A DNA stretch of 64,000 nucleotides from Azadirachta indica. Taxonomy: Eukaryota; Streptophyta; Magnoliopsida; Sapindales; Meliaceae. This document shows, in pieces, positions 10,506 through 21,560 of the stretch (positions within the stretch are counted from its first letter, which is position 1; every line of letters begins with the position of its first letter). The stretch spans positions 434,001 to 498,000 of the forward strand of contig CM040452.1 in NCBI GenBank assembly GCA_022749755.1. The letters are read 5' to 3'. A program made the translations under genes and the position numbers. The notes under the pieces are model-generated. The model was given only the letters and a program-made list of their open reading frames with translations, was not told where the DNA came from and did not search any database.

Positions 10506-12116
10506 ATGCCTTCGCAATCTTCAATTCACTCAATTACCCAAAAAGTGGAGCCAGTAGACAGCAAATCCAACAAAATTCCCTCCTTTTTCGCTCACACAAC
10601 ATTGCACACATTCTTCTATACCACTCTTGCCAACATCTTTGATCCTCCTCTTGATCCCTCTGTTGATCCCGAGTGTGTCTTCACCGGAAACTTTGTTCCG
10701 GTGGAGGAGCTTCCCCCTACGGAGTGCGAAGTGGTTGCCGGCGAGCTTCCGGTTTCTCTTAACGGCGTCTACATCCGAAATGGACCAAACCCACAACACA
10801 TTCCTCGTGGTCCTCTCCACTTCTTTGAAGGAGATGGAATGCTTCACGCTATGCAATTATCCAAAGGTCATGCAATTTACAGTAGCCGCTATGTCAAGAC
10901 TTACAAGTACAAAATCGAGCGAGACGCCGGTTTCCCTATTTTTCCAAACATGTTATCAGGATTTTACAGCCTTGCGGATATCGCTCGTTGTGTTGTAGCT
11001 GTACTAAGAGTATTGATCGGTCAAATAAATCTGAAAAAAGGATTTGGTTTGGCCAATACTAGCCTTGCTTTGTTTTCGTCTAAGCTCCTTGCTCTTGGTG
11101 AATCCGATTTGCCTTATATCATTCACTTGACAGAAGAAGGTGATATTAGGACATTAGGGAGATGGGATTTTGATAAGAAACTATTTTCAAATATGACAGC
11201 ACATCCCAAAGTAGATATGTCAACAAAGGAAGCATTTGCTTTCAAGTGCAGCCCACTTTTCCCTTATCTCACCTTTTTCCGCTTTGATGAAAATGGTGTT
11301 AAACAAAAGGAAGTGCCGATATTTTCCCTGCATAAACCTACCTTTATCCATGATTTTGCGATTACCAAACGATTCGCTATTTTCCCGGAAACACAGTTAG
11401 TTGTTAAACCAGAAAATCTGATGCTTGGAAGAGGCATGCCCGTAATTTGTGATTCTGCAAAAGTGCCGAGAATCGGGATCATATCGCGGTATGCAACAAG
11501 CGATGCAAACATGAGGTGGTTTACAGTTCCAGGATTTAACGCTATGCATGTAATCAATGCTTGGGAAAATGATGAAGATGATGATGAGATAGTCCTTGTA
11601 GCACCAAATGCCATATCCATTGAAAACATTTTCTGCAGAATAGACATGGTTAGTTTCTCGTTGGAGAAGGTAAGACTCAACTTGAAAACAGGAGATGTTT
11701 CGAGAAACACCTTGTCCACAAGAAACCTGGAGTTGGGTTCGATAAATGCTTCATACACAGGAAAGCGAAATCGCTATGCCTATTTAGGCGTAGGCAAAGA
11801 TGCTCCAAAAATGTCTGGCGTGGTGAAAATGGATATGGAGAAGGAAACTGAAGTTTCAAGAAGATTTTACGAGCCCGGTTGCTATGGAGGAGAGCCATTG
11901 TTTGTGGCAAGAGATGCAGAAGATTTGGTAAGTGATGAGGATGATGGATTTGTAGTTACTTATATTCACGATGAGAATTCAGGGGAATCCAAATTTCTTG
12001 TAATGGATGCCAAAACAACGAATCTAGATATTGTGGCAACCGTTAAGCTGCCAAGCCGGGTCCCATATGGGTTCCACGGCCTATTTGTTAAAGGGGAGAA
12101 TCTCTCGAGTCCATAA
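10506..12116 (+). CDS. CCD4: Carotenoid cleavage dioxygenase 4-like
   Basis: A non-haem iron(II) dioxygenase that splits carotenoid double bonds to give apocarotenoids; CCD4 enzymes work in plastid plastoglobules and influence flower and fruit colour. The 536-residue, intronless frame spans the whole seven-bladed propeller. All four iron-binding histidines are present: His233 (MTAHPK), His282 (IHDFAIT), His348 (FNAMHVINAWE) and His524 (VPYGFHG). Other family blocks are LPPTECEVV, NGVYIRNGPNP, FEGDGMLHAM, RYVKTYKY, GFGLANTSLA, ALGESDLPY, PGCYGGEP and VVTYIHDE. The C-terminus ends a few residues after the last histidine, as in the family. Family proteins are usually near 600 residues; the shortfall is at the N-terminus, where the first in-frame ATG (10506) gives no clear transit peptide (see 10370-10505). 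So the enzyme body looks functional, but plastid import is in doubt. CCD4 fits better than CCD1, CCD7, CCD8 or NCED. Confidence 0.93.
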   Translation: MPSQSSIHSITQKVEPVDSKSNKIPSFFAHTTLHTFFYTTLANIFDPPLDPSVDPECVFTGNFVPVEELPPTECEVVAGELPVSLNGVYIRNGPNPQHIPRGPLHFFEGDGMLHAMQLSKGHAIYSSRYVKTYKYKIERDAGFPIFPNMLSGFYSLADIARCVVAVLRVLIGQINLKKGFGLANTSLALFSSKLLALGESDLPYIIHLTEEGDIRTLGRWDFDKKLFSNMTAHPKVDMSTKEAFAFKCSPLFPYLTFFRFDENGVKQKEVPIFSLHKPTFIHDFAITKRFAIFPETQLVVKPENLMLGRGMPVICDSAKVPRIGIISRYATSDANMRWFTVPGFNAMHVINAWENDEDDDEIVLVAPNAISIENIFCRIDMVSFSLEKVRLNLKTGDVSRNTLSTRNLELGSINASYTGKRNRYAYLGVGKDAPKMSGVVKMDMEKETEVSRRFYEPGCYGGEPLFVARDAEDLVSDEDDGFVVTYIHDENSGESKFLVMDAKTTNLDIVATVKLPSRVPYGFHGLFVKGENLSSP

Positions 12117-12300
12117 GCTTACGCATCCAATGCATATTAAGAGTTTGTTGGCTCCGTTTGAAATTAAAGAACTATTAATAGATCTTATCAACCAAGTACT
12201 TGAATTACTTCGCGATCAATACAATTCCAATTTTGGTAGTTGTCAGTCGCAATGCACTTACTGCTTAATTGATGAGTGTAAGAAAATAAAGAAAATAAAT
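12117..12300 (+). other. Probable CCD4 3' untranslated region
   Basis: AATAAA signals occur at 12285-12290 and 12294-12299, about 170 bases after the stop codon. A related stretch (AAATAAAGAAAACAAATTGAGCAC) recurs about 110 bases further on, so this end has been locally duplicated. Confidence 0.5.
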
Positions 12301-12435
12301 TGAGCACAGCTAGCAGACAAGCTTGTAGTGAGTGAACAGATAAAGTTGCATTAATTTATTCGCTTATTGCTCAACTAATGACCAGAAAAGCATACAAAAT
12401 AAAGAAAACAAATTGAGCACAACTAGGGATGACAA

Positions 12436-12516
12436 CGTGAAAAAGAAGAAGAAAAACGAAAAGAAAGAAGAAATTGGAAAAAAGAAGAAAGAAGAAAGAA
12501 GAAAGAAGAAAGAAGT
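12436..12516 (+). repeat. Purine-rich (GAA/GAAA)n simple repeat
   Basis: An almost pure A/G tract with GAAAGAA units on the plus strand. The open frame across it (12474-12701) is low-complexity and not a gene. Confidence 0.9.
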
Positions 12517-13889
12517 TATGTTTTTTTTTTAATATAATTTTTTTATATTTATTTTTAAGTCAGCATAACCATTTTATATTCAAATATAACAATTATAAAT
12601 ATTTTAATTTTTTAATTTTTTTTAATTTTTTAATTTTAGTTTTAAATTACAACTACTGTTATACTCCCTTTCATTATCATAACAGATATGAAAAATTTTA
12701 ACAAAAAAGTTCTCACCCGCAAATATTTTCTACTTGAATGTTTACCTGTATTTTTTGGATAGTTAGATGAAATATTATACTCTCTATAATACATGAAAAA
12801 TCTATAAGACGTTGTTTTCATAGATACAATTTGTCAAATATTCTACTAAGTTTCATATTTATTATGAAACACAACTGTGGTCTCTTGAGAGATGAAAACC
12901 CGTCTTTGTCAAGATATATTTTCATGAGAGAAGTAATATCAAAACATTAATTTGAGTCTCTCATACCCCAATCAGATCAACGATCTACCAGAACTTTGTG
13001 CCCATCCAATGCGGTAAACATATCCCATTTTTATTTGCTTTTTCAAAATTGTTTTTAAAATAATTTATTTCAGTATCTAATTAATTGGATAATCTTTAAA
13101 TCTCCTTTAACAATAACTTGTAATTTTCTAAACCTGTTCCGAAGTTGTTCCTACTTTTCCTGGCTAATAAATAATTTAATTGTTCTCTTTTAACTGCTAT
13201 ATGAGCTTAAATCGTCCTACGGCTAATTTGTATTTGTATTTGATTGGAGTAAGTATGCATGTCACAGGACTCTTTACATAAATTCTCTATGAGTTGGCAG
13301 TATTTATGTATATATATGTCAATCCCTAAAATCATATACAATATTAAATTAATTATATTTGCAACATGATGTGCTATATAAACCAATTACTATGATACCA
13401 AAACGGGCACTATAGACCAATTATATATCCTAAATGGGCTCTTGGAGAAAAAATGAATAAAAGATTATAAAGAATACATAATTAGTACTGATACAAATAC
13501 TATCATGTATACAAATTAAACTTATTGTTATACAAATGTATTTACGCAAACCAAGATTTGACATTAGTACATATATATCAATACCATATATTTGATACTT
13601 TATAGGCAATATGTAACAATTAGATAATGTTGTCACAACAATTCATATGTATATAATTTGTCTAGGAGTTTATATATATTATCAACATTACCATTATGGT
13701 AATGTCAAAGTTGATTAAATAAAAGAAAACGAAAAGTTAGCAGTGAAAAATTAGTTGTCAACCTAATTAATTGACCAAACACCAAATGATAATTTTCTAA
13801 CTTTGAAATTTTTGCTTAAATGGTTGGCAGTTGTCAAATGCATATATACTAGAGTGTCTTAATGTTATTGCATGCATGTAAGGGATTGG
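12517..13889. other. AT-rich spacer, nothing recognised
   Basis: No supported gene. The 68-codon frame on the minus strand at 13430-13636 has no recognisable features. Confidence 0.5.
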
Positions 13890-14400
13890 TTTTTTTTTTT
13901 TTAATTTAATACTTAATTTGCTAAATTTTACTATTTAAATATAAAGTATATTTATTTTTTAATCCAATACCAATTTTAAGGTACTTTATTATTTATTTGA
14001 TATTTAAAATATATAAGATACAAATACATGTACAAAAGTATTCATTTTTTATATTTCTTTTAATTAAAAAAATAACTTAGTACTCATATTTATATTTCAA
14101 TATATATATATATATATATATATATAAGAGGCAAATTAAGACATTCATTTTAGATTTTAAGTTAAAAGAAAGCAAACGCCATTTAAGCTTGTGACATCGG
14201 CTTTCAGCATAAAGCAGTGAGATTTTAGCTTGCATTCTAGAATTTTTGCTTTTCAAAAAGATCGAATGTAATACACACAAAATTGATATAACATAAATAT
14301 AACTTCTAGAATCTTTTTACTTTTTCCATTTTAACATTAAATGCACTATAGTTTAAGAAAATAAAGCTTAAATGCACTAAATTTACGTTCTTGTATGCTA
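13890..14400 (+). repeat. Dispersed repeat, copy 1
   Basis: It matches 20880-21560 in the same orientation with large gaps. Shared strings include ATATTTAAAATATATAAG/CATTTAAAATATATAAG, CACACAAAATTGATATAACA and TTAAATGCACTA. A (TA)n microsatellite interrupts this copy. Family unknown. Confidence 0.55.
14098..14126. repeat. (TA)n microsatellite
   Basis: An uninterrupted TA dinucleotide run of about 14 units. Confidence 0.95.
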
Positions 14401-15599
14401 TTTTTCAAGATACATTTTTCCAATTAAATTTTATATAAAAGCAAGAACAAAAAATTTTTTAAAAAAAATGGAGGGTTAATTGAATTAGTTAAAATGTTGA
14501 GTAAAATATATTTAAACCTTTAACATTTCTTGAAATAATATTTTAACCCCACTAATTTAAAGATATGCCACATAAATCTCATTCATTAATTTTTTTAATT
14601 ACGATTGTTTATTTATCTTTTTAAAATAATTAATATTGGATCGAAGATCTGTTATCTCGTAAAACCAACATCTAGTATATTATTGAGAAATGCTGAACCC
14701 ATCAAACAGGCCCACAATTTAAGAGAAGGATAACCCAAACAAGAAAATAGACCATACCAAAAAGTAACTCTCATAAATTAATATTCATTGCCAACAAAGC
14801 CCAAGCCCAACAAAAAACCCCATACAATCTAACCAATCTATTCTGAAACCATACCCAAATTATATCGAATTATTTTTTTAAAATTTATGGATAGTTTTAA
14901 TAATTTGAGACTTCAATGAATATTCTAAAATATTAAGACTAATTAGTTGAATAAATCAAATTTTAGAAATTTATATGTCCTTTATCCTAAAAATAATAAA
15001 CAAAATGTTGTATAATTACTTTTGAAACTAATTAAAATTTAGTCCAATTCGTTATATTCAATGGCAAACAACTACTTTAAACAAGTAGAACTTTTTTTTC
15101 AAAAAAAAAAATTGTTCTTACTCAAATTTTTAATGGCAAATTACATGAAACAGCAAAATACAATATCAAACTATATATATGCTAAAATACAAGAAAAATG
15201 ATTATTGGCCCCTATTCGATCAACAATTAAGACATTTTCTCCTATTGTATTTTAATATTTGAAAACCGTCTTACAACCATATATTACAAAACTTATATCC
15301 TAAATCCCGCGAATCAAAGCCTATTCCACGTCAAAATTTGTATATTTGATGAAAAGAAAGGAAGGGTTGGTAAGCTTTGTACACTTTGCCCCACCACAAA
15401 ACTTGTTTTTTATTTATTTTTTATTTTTTTATATTCAAATTACATTAAAAACCTATCAACAATTGAGAGTAATCTAACACTACTTATAAAAATCTACACT
15501 CAATTTGGGTGAAGTCTATCCTACCATTTTATAAGAAAAATTAATCCTTACTACATACACTAAGAAGATTTTAATCTTTACCTTTCTTTTTTTTGAGAA
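14401..15599. other. Spacer, nothing firmly recognised
   Basis: No supported coding sequence. The piece at 14690-14850 is C/A-rich (for example AACAAAGCCCAAGCCCAAC) and may be a degenerate repeat. Confidence 0.5.
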
Positions 15600-15635
15600 G
15601 ATTGGCTACTAATCACTCCTATCAAAAAGTAATTC

Positions 15636-15675
<40 letters not shown>

Positions 15676-15712
15676 GAATTACTTTTTGATAAGGGTGATT
15701 AGTTACCAAAAT
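15600..15712. repeat. Long palindrome with (TA)n core
   Basis: The left arm (about 15600-15640, containing CTATCAAAAAGTAATTCGT) pairs with the right arm (about 15673-15712, containing ACGAATTACTTTTTGATA). The inner 20 bases pair almost perfectly and there are a few mismatches outward. The loop is about 34 bases of TA. It could extrude a cruciform or give an RNA hairpin. It resembles a MITE invaded by, or built around, a microsatellite. Confidence 0.85.
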
Positions 15713-15754
15713 CAATTAATGAAAATTATTACCATTATTACTTTAGTTGCACCA

Positions 15755-16080
15755 AAAATTATTATTAGTTTTGATATTACAAAATATAATTTTTATGATT
15801 TCCATAAATTGATTTGGTTTACAATTTATATTTAAATAAATAAATAATTTATTTTTTTTAATTTTATTGAAAATAATTATTAGTTTAGTGTTACAAAATA
15901 CATTTTTTTTATAATTTTTATAAATTAATTTGGGTTTACAAATTAGTATTTAAATATAATAATTTTTTTAACTTTATAAAAAATCATTTTTAATTTAATG
16001 TTACAAAATAATTATAGTTCAATTTTGTAGCTTGTTTTACGAAATCATTTTTAGTTTAATATTACAAAATCAATAAATAT
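15755..16080 (+). repeat. Diverged short tandem repeat, about 4 copies
   Basis: A block of the form TTATTAGTTTAGTGTTACAAAA occurs at about 15760, 15875, 15988 and 16046, three of the copies followed by an ATTTTTATAAATTAATTTGG-type segment or its remnant. Spacing shrinks from about 115 to 60 bases, so the units have partial deletions. Confidence 0.55.
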
Positions 16081-16460
16081 TAATTTCTCTTTACAACTTT
16101 TTTCTAAAGTTACAAAAAAAAATATGACTATGAAATATTTATATATATGTATATATAGATACAGTTGAAATATATTTATAAAATATAACTTGATCTGGTT
16201 GTTAGAACTGTTGACTTGAGTGCAAAGGTTTGAATTGATATAATTTTTTTTTTCTACTATACTTTAACAAATTCCGATTGGATTAACCCATATGGATTAT
16301 TGAGAGAGAGAATTAGAAATTAATAAAAATCTGTTAAATTTAATAGAAAATTTTGACGATAAGGCAGTTTTTGAGGATAAGATCAAAAGAAAAGAGAAAT
16401 TAAAAGCCAAAAAGAAATAGCCAATAATAACACCAAATAATTACAAAATTTTACATAAAT

Positions 16461-16859
16461 CTATACCATATTTGGACTTTGCTGCTGATTAGGAGGCAAC
16501 AAAGACATAGGCAATCTTTGTAGCAGCAGCAGACTGCAACTATCTTTCCCCATGCAAGCCTTTACAGCAATGAAAGGTAAACCAATAGCAATACCAATGA
16601 AAATAAAGGATCGCGCACCCAGTGATATTTTGTAAGATACGTCATGTGAATTACGATGTATAGTCTCATTCAGAACCGCAGTCAGAATCAAACCAGCAAC
16701 GCCTATGAATATGATCGGTATTATCAAAGCAAAGTACACAGGCGATTCTTTCATATCTTTATGCGAGACAGAAGAGAGAATTGCTGGTTGAAGAAAGGTA
16801 AGACTAGAAGAAACTGTGAGTACTATGCTAAGGCTGTGTGCATATTCTGCGTTAGCCAA
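16461..16859 (-). pseudogene. Possible small two-span membrane protein, broken or spurious
   Basis: The frame is open for 133 codons, but it begins directly after a stop codon at 16860-16862. The first true ATG is at 16754, which would give 97 residues. Two hydrophobic segments stand out: VYFALIIPIIFIGVAGLILT and ARSFIFIGIAIGLPFIAV, joined by a polar loop (NETIHRNSHDVSYK). Upstream of the stop the same frame continues without a stop back to about 16935 with a Ser-rich sequence. It could thus be the tail of a longer gene broken by a nonsense mutation. Composition is less AT-biased than the surroundings, which favours former coding. I do not recognise the family. Confidence 0.35.
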
Positions 16860-16934
16860 TTATTCTTCTGGGCTGGCCAAACTTGTGTTGTTGGCAGAAG
16901 ACGAAAATTTACAGCTTGAGATTTGCGGAAGTTG

Positions 16935-19054
16935 TTATACATATTGGAATTAGTTCATTATTATTATTATTATTATTGATTTTCTGGGGCATTCTTTTTT
17001 GATTGGTAGAGGATGAGCATTTACTTCTTTGAATTTATGGGAGATGTCAAACATGCATATTGAAATTAGTGTTGGACCGTTTCTCCTAAATTCAATTTGG
17101 ATTAATTTTCACCGTTATATTAGCTTGATAAGATAACTATCTAAGCCCATATTAAAGAAGAAAAGTCTAAAAAATAAAAGATAAATCCAAATATTATACT
17201 AGACCCAATGAAGAATTCTTTTGAAGAAGTCTTATGTCATCCGAGTAAGAGGTAAACCAAAATTTTAAATTATTTTTAATTAAAGTTCCATTAAATTCTT
17301 CATCATCTCTAATCAAAATCTTACTAAGAGTAATATTTTCAAATAATTTAAGGAAGTAATAAGTATATAAGGAAACGAAAAAAGAGAAAAAATAAGGTTT
17401 TTTCTTGTATATAAATAAATTCACTAATTGATATTAGATGACAAAATCAAATATTATTAATTGATTTGACTTAATAGCACTATTTTATATATATATATAT
17501 ATATATAAATTAAAGTAAACTTGTTCTCAATTATGTATGCATATAACTAACAAAGAGATGTCATATTAATTATTTTTCTATCGCAAACTTTTGTATTTGC
17601 CTGTGCCCTGTGGCTGACAGACTGCCTATAGATTTAGAGTGTTTAGTTTGTTTTGGTTTTATCCCTATTTAGTTTTTACCTAATTGCCTTTAACTATCAC
17701 ATGTTAATTATCTGTGCTCCTATTAATAGCAAACTTTGCTATCTAGTTGCTGAAAGTACATTGAGTTGAATTTCACCTACAGCTTCAATTATTCAACGTA
17801 TAATGATTTCCTAATTTAATAATAGGTACAAAAATTTATTCAATAAAATCTGTATATTATTAAGACGTAGAGTGCATACATTCATATAATATCACATGCT
17901 CATGATACACAGGCTAAAATGTAGAATTAATTAGCTAATTAATTAACCAATGTGTGTGGTTAGTTTAACATTTCCATGCTTATCAATAATGTATAGGTAA
18001 TAGCTAAACAATACAGTACTGGGTGGTTAAAAAGGACAATATAAACGACGATAGCCGTAGGTTGTGAGAGAGAGGTCTCAAAATAATGCCGAGGGAATTC
18101 GAAAAGGCCCAAAATAATAGATAAAATCATAATAAACTACAAAAATTTGACAAAGGCGGGAAACAGAGCAAGGAAATGAGAGAGGATTCCAAAATGAATT
18201 CTTCTTGATAAATTTCATTTCGTTCCCTTTTTTTTAATATTTATAATATTTATTATTTTTATAATTATTGTAAAATAGTCTGACCAAATTTATAAGCATT
18301 TATATTTTATATCTGAGAGTGCAAATAACAATTTTTATCCAATCTCGTAAAATTACATTGTTCTTTAATTTTTTTATATCTATTATTTTACTATTATTTA
18401 AAATTTATAATTATTATAATCATCTGTTTTTTTTTTTTTTAAAGAAAATTATTGGGCTAAGAAATTTTCTAAACATATTATAATCAATATTACTAATTAA
18501 TAAATAAAATGAGAGTTCAATGGCTTTGGCATTGTACAAATTGAGAATTATTGATGTTAAAATTTTTTGAGATTAACGAATTTAATGGGAAGCTAAATCT
18601 TTTGCTTGTAATAAGCTAAGATGAATTTTTCATAATCAAATATGTTCTACGACCGCCAAATAAGAAAAAAGATGGTGATGATATTTTAGGTTAATAACAC
18701 TTTCATCCCTAAAATATATGCAAATAATATATTTTTATATTCTTAACACATTTTAACATTTTAGTCAACTGTACCTGTGTGAGCTCAAGTTTTCCAGTGT
18801 AGCTAGGGCTAGAGGTCACACCTTAATCTATTATGTTAAAGTTATTATTTAAGTAAAGTACAGGGACTAAATAGTAATATTCTACTATTTCTTTTTTTTT
18901 TTTGAAAATTTTTTTAACAAAACCAAGAGGGCTGAAATGAATGCAGCAAAGTCAATTGTGACGGTAAAAGTGCCGCAGCAAATGCGATCGCAAAAGGCCT
19001 TGTAGCTAAAAATTTTTTTTAACTAAATTTTTTTTTTTTGAATGATAGGTAAAA
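16935..19054. other. AT-rich spacer with (TA)n
   Basis: No supported gene. A (TA)n run lies at about 17486-17507. The stretch at 18030-18190 is less AT-rich (GACGATAGCCGTAGG, GACAAAGGCGGGAAAC) but no feature was recognised in it. Confidence 0.5.
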
Positions 19055-20470
19055 TAAATGTGGGATTTGATTGCATTGTAGATGTAATTTTATCGTGAAA
19101 ATAATTTCAAAAAATTTAAATAAAAGTTAATAAAATTTTTGACATATTTGATTAATCATTGATCCATTTAAATCAATTCAAATAAAAACCAATTAAATGA
19201 TTGACTACTAATTCAAATTTAATTATTAAATAAATATCTAATTAATTTATTTTTATTTGTAATAATAAATATTTAAATATGTATGTATACAATTACATTG
19301 GTACAAAATCTTACAATTTACTAGTTCATAAATCTGAGTAAGATTTATTTAACATGTACTTCACTAGAAATAAGAGGGATTGAGCTGTATTTTGTAAACA
19401 ATAATTTATTAATTGAAAATAGTTTTATATTTCCAAATCACGTCACATGAGACGTATGAACCCTTAGACTATATACCTATATTTCCATTCATATGGCATA
19501 TGCACATCGTATAAAGTCAAAAAGATAAAGATGAAGATGACACATTTTTTATTAATGATAAAGTTCATAATTTTTTAACAGCTCACAATTTATAATTTAG
19601 AAAAACTTTTCTATTTTTAAATTATAATTAAAAATATTTTAAAGAAAAATTATTTGGTTAATTATTTTCTTTTAAAACAAAAAAAAAAAAGAAAACATTA
19701 GGATTTGGAAAGAAGTGAAACAATGTGGATTATTTTAAAAATTAACAAGGCATTATAAGCTCTTTTTATATTGATGTGTTTTAATGGGACAAATAAAATA
19801 AAAAAAAAACAGAGAGAGTTTTATAAAAAATTTTGGAGGGATAGTAGTAGCACAACTCATCAAAAAAGAAAATTTTCAATTCATGTAATCAATTTTCTTT
19901 ATACTTCAATCTAATCAAATTTTAGTTGAAGAAAATAAATATTTGCAAAGAATATTTGTAATTTTGAATTAATATTAATTTGAAATCAAACCAATAAAAT
20001 ATGAATGAAAAATTAATATAATAACTTTGAAGATGGTAAATTTTGATTTTGATCATGAATTTCTAAGAAAGAGATATGTATTTATTTTTTTTTTATTTTC
20101 TCGAGGTATCATGTACATAAGCGCGTGGTTTTATTGACAAATTGTGCACAAAAGTATTTCTTTTTTAAAAAAGGAAAGTACTATATTATGTTAAAGAGAG
20201 AGGACTTATAATTATGAAAAATATAAAAAAAAAAGTATGATAATATGAAGGAGACAGATAATTTAAAACAAAGATGTGAAATAGAGTACTGCTTATAAAG
20301 TTATTTACATTTAGATAATATTCTTCAACTGTTTTATTGCTTTAATTAATTACTAATTATTAATTAAAATTAAATTATATTACTTAATAAGAATAAAAAA
20401 TATATTTAATTACTAATTTTATTAATAGATAACACCAAATTTTATTCACATATTGTATTTTTTATAATAT
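19055..20470 (+). repeat. Dispersed element, copy A (about 1.4 kb)
   Basis: The longest copy of a family seen four times in this window, always in the same orientation. Its first part (GATGTAATTTTATCGTGAAA...) matches 29915 and 57838 onwards. Its middle (AAATAAATATTTGCAAAGAA) matches 36130 onwards. Its last part (TTTTATTGACAAATTGTGCA... AATATATTTAATTACTAATT) matches 59060-59480. It has no coding capacity. It could be a solo LTR or a non-autonomous element; the ends are not clear enough to say. Confidence 0.65.
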
Positions 20471-20879
20471 AATTTTTAAATAGGTATATTATATATAAGA
20501 AAATAAATAATAAAAAAATTTTATTTTTAATATTTTTTTTCGATAATATGTATTAAATTATCACTAAGAAAGTGAAAAAAAAAGATGATTAGAAACATTT
20601 TAGCACATAAATTTAATCCAACTCACTGTTAAAATTTTCAAGATAATAGTTTTTTCTTTTTAATTTTAATTTAAATAGTAAATTAAAAAAGAATTTTTAT
20701 TTAGTATTTAATATATTGTGAAAAATAGAGTTAAATTTTTGTAATAAAAAAAGTATGTCTTATTTTATTATTTTACTAAAATTTAAGGATACAAATGATA
20801 ACGACAATAAAAGTAAGTAATATTATAATTATCTCATACTTCGGAGAACATATGCTTTTTCCCATTTTTCACATAATAT
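20471..20879. other. AT-rich spacer, nothing recognised
   Basis: No gene or repeat was recognised. Confidence 0.5.
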
Positions 20880-21560
20880 CTATCAATTTTTTATGCTTTA
20901 TTATCTATTTAACATTTAAAATATATAAGGTCTAAATGTAAAAGAATTTATTTTCACATTGGTTAATTAAAATATAAATAATTTAATATTTAGAGTTATT
21001 TTCGGACATGCTCCCACATTCATTGGCATATATTAGATATAAACCAACTTTTACAACAGTTATCACTCCACTCCAAATAATAATAAAAAATGTTTATTTT
21101 ACCTTTATTCTAATTAAAAATATAAAGAATAATAACATTTTAATCCCTAAACTTTGATCAAATAATATTAGGATATATGTTAGTCAATGTTTACATTTTA
21201 ATCTCTATTGTGTCGTTACATTTGTCACCATTCATTAGAAATTCAATCAAGTAAACAAATATCACTTATATTCATAACCTTGATTATCTTCATAGAGTGA
21301 TGAGATTTTACTTGCATTTTAGAGTTTTGTTTTGACAAAATTCATATAAATAATATGATGTAATACATGCGTTTAAGTACGATTGTTCATATTTTATTGC
21401 GTGCCCTTAGTGTATTACATATTAGTCTATTAGAACACACACAAAATTGATATAACAAGAACATGTCTACAGCATCTTGAAACTTTTTCTATTTGCTATT
21501 TTAATATTAAATGCTCAATATTCGAAAAGAACAAAACTTAAATGCACACTAAATAGAAAA
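20880..21560 (+). repeat. Dispersed repeat, copy 2
   Basis: It corresponds to 13890-14400 and has an extra insertion in the middle (about 21340-21425). Confidence 0.55.

Noticed and set aside
10370..10642. 90-codon frame as an independent small gene
   Set aside because: Its second half overlaps conserved CCD4 sequence in another frame; the first half is better explained as the displaced CCD4 N-terminus.
11264..11910. Two minus-strand frames of 164 and 77 codons
   Set aside because: They are antisense shadows of the CCD4 coding sequence.
15600..15712. MicroRNA precursor
   Set aside because: The loop is pure TA, the arms are nearly perfect, and there is no host-gene context. A MITE-like palindrome is more likely.
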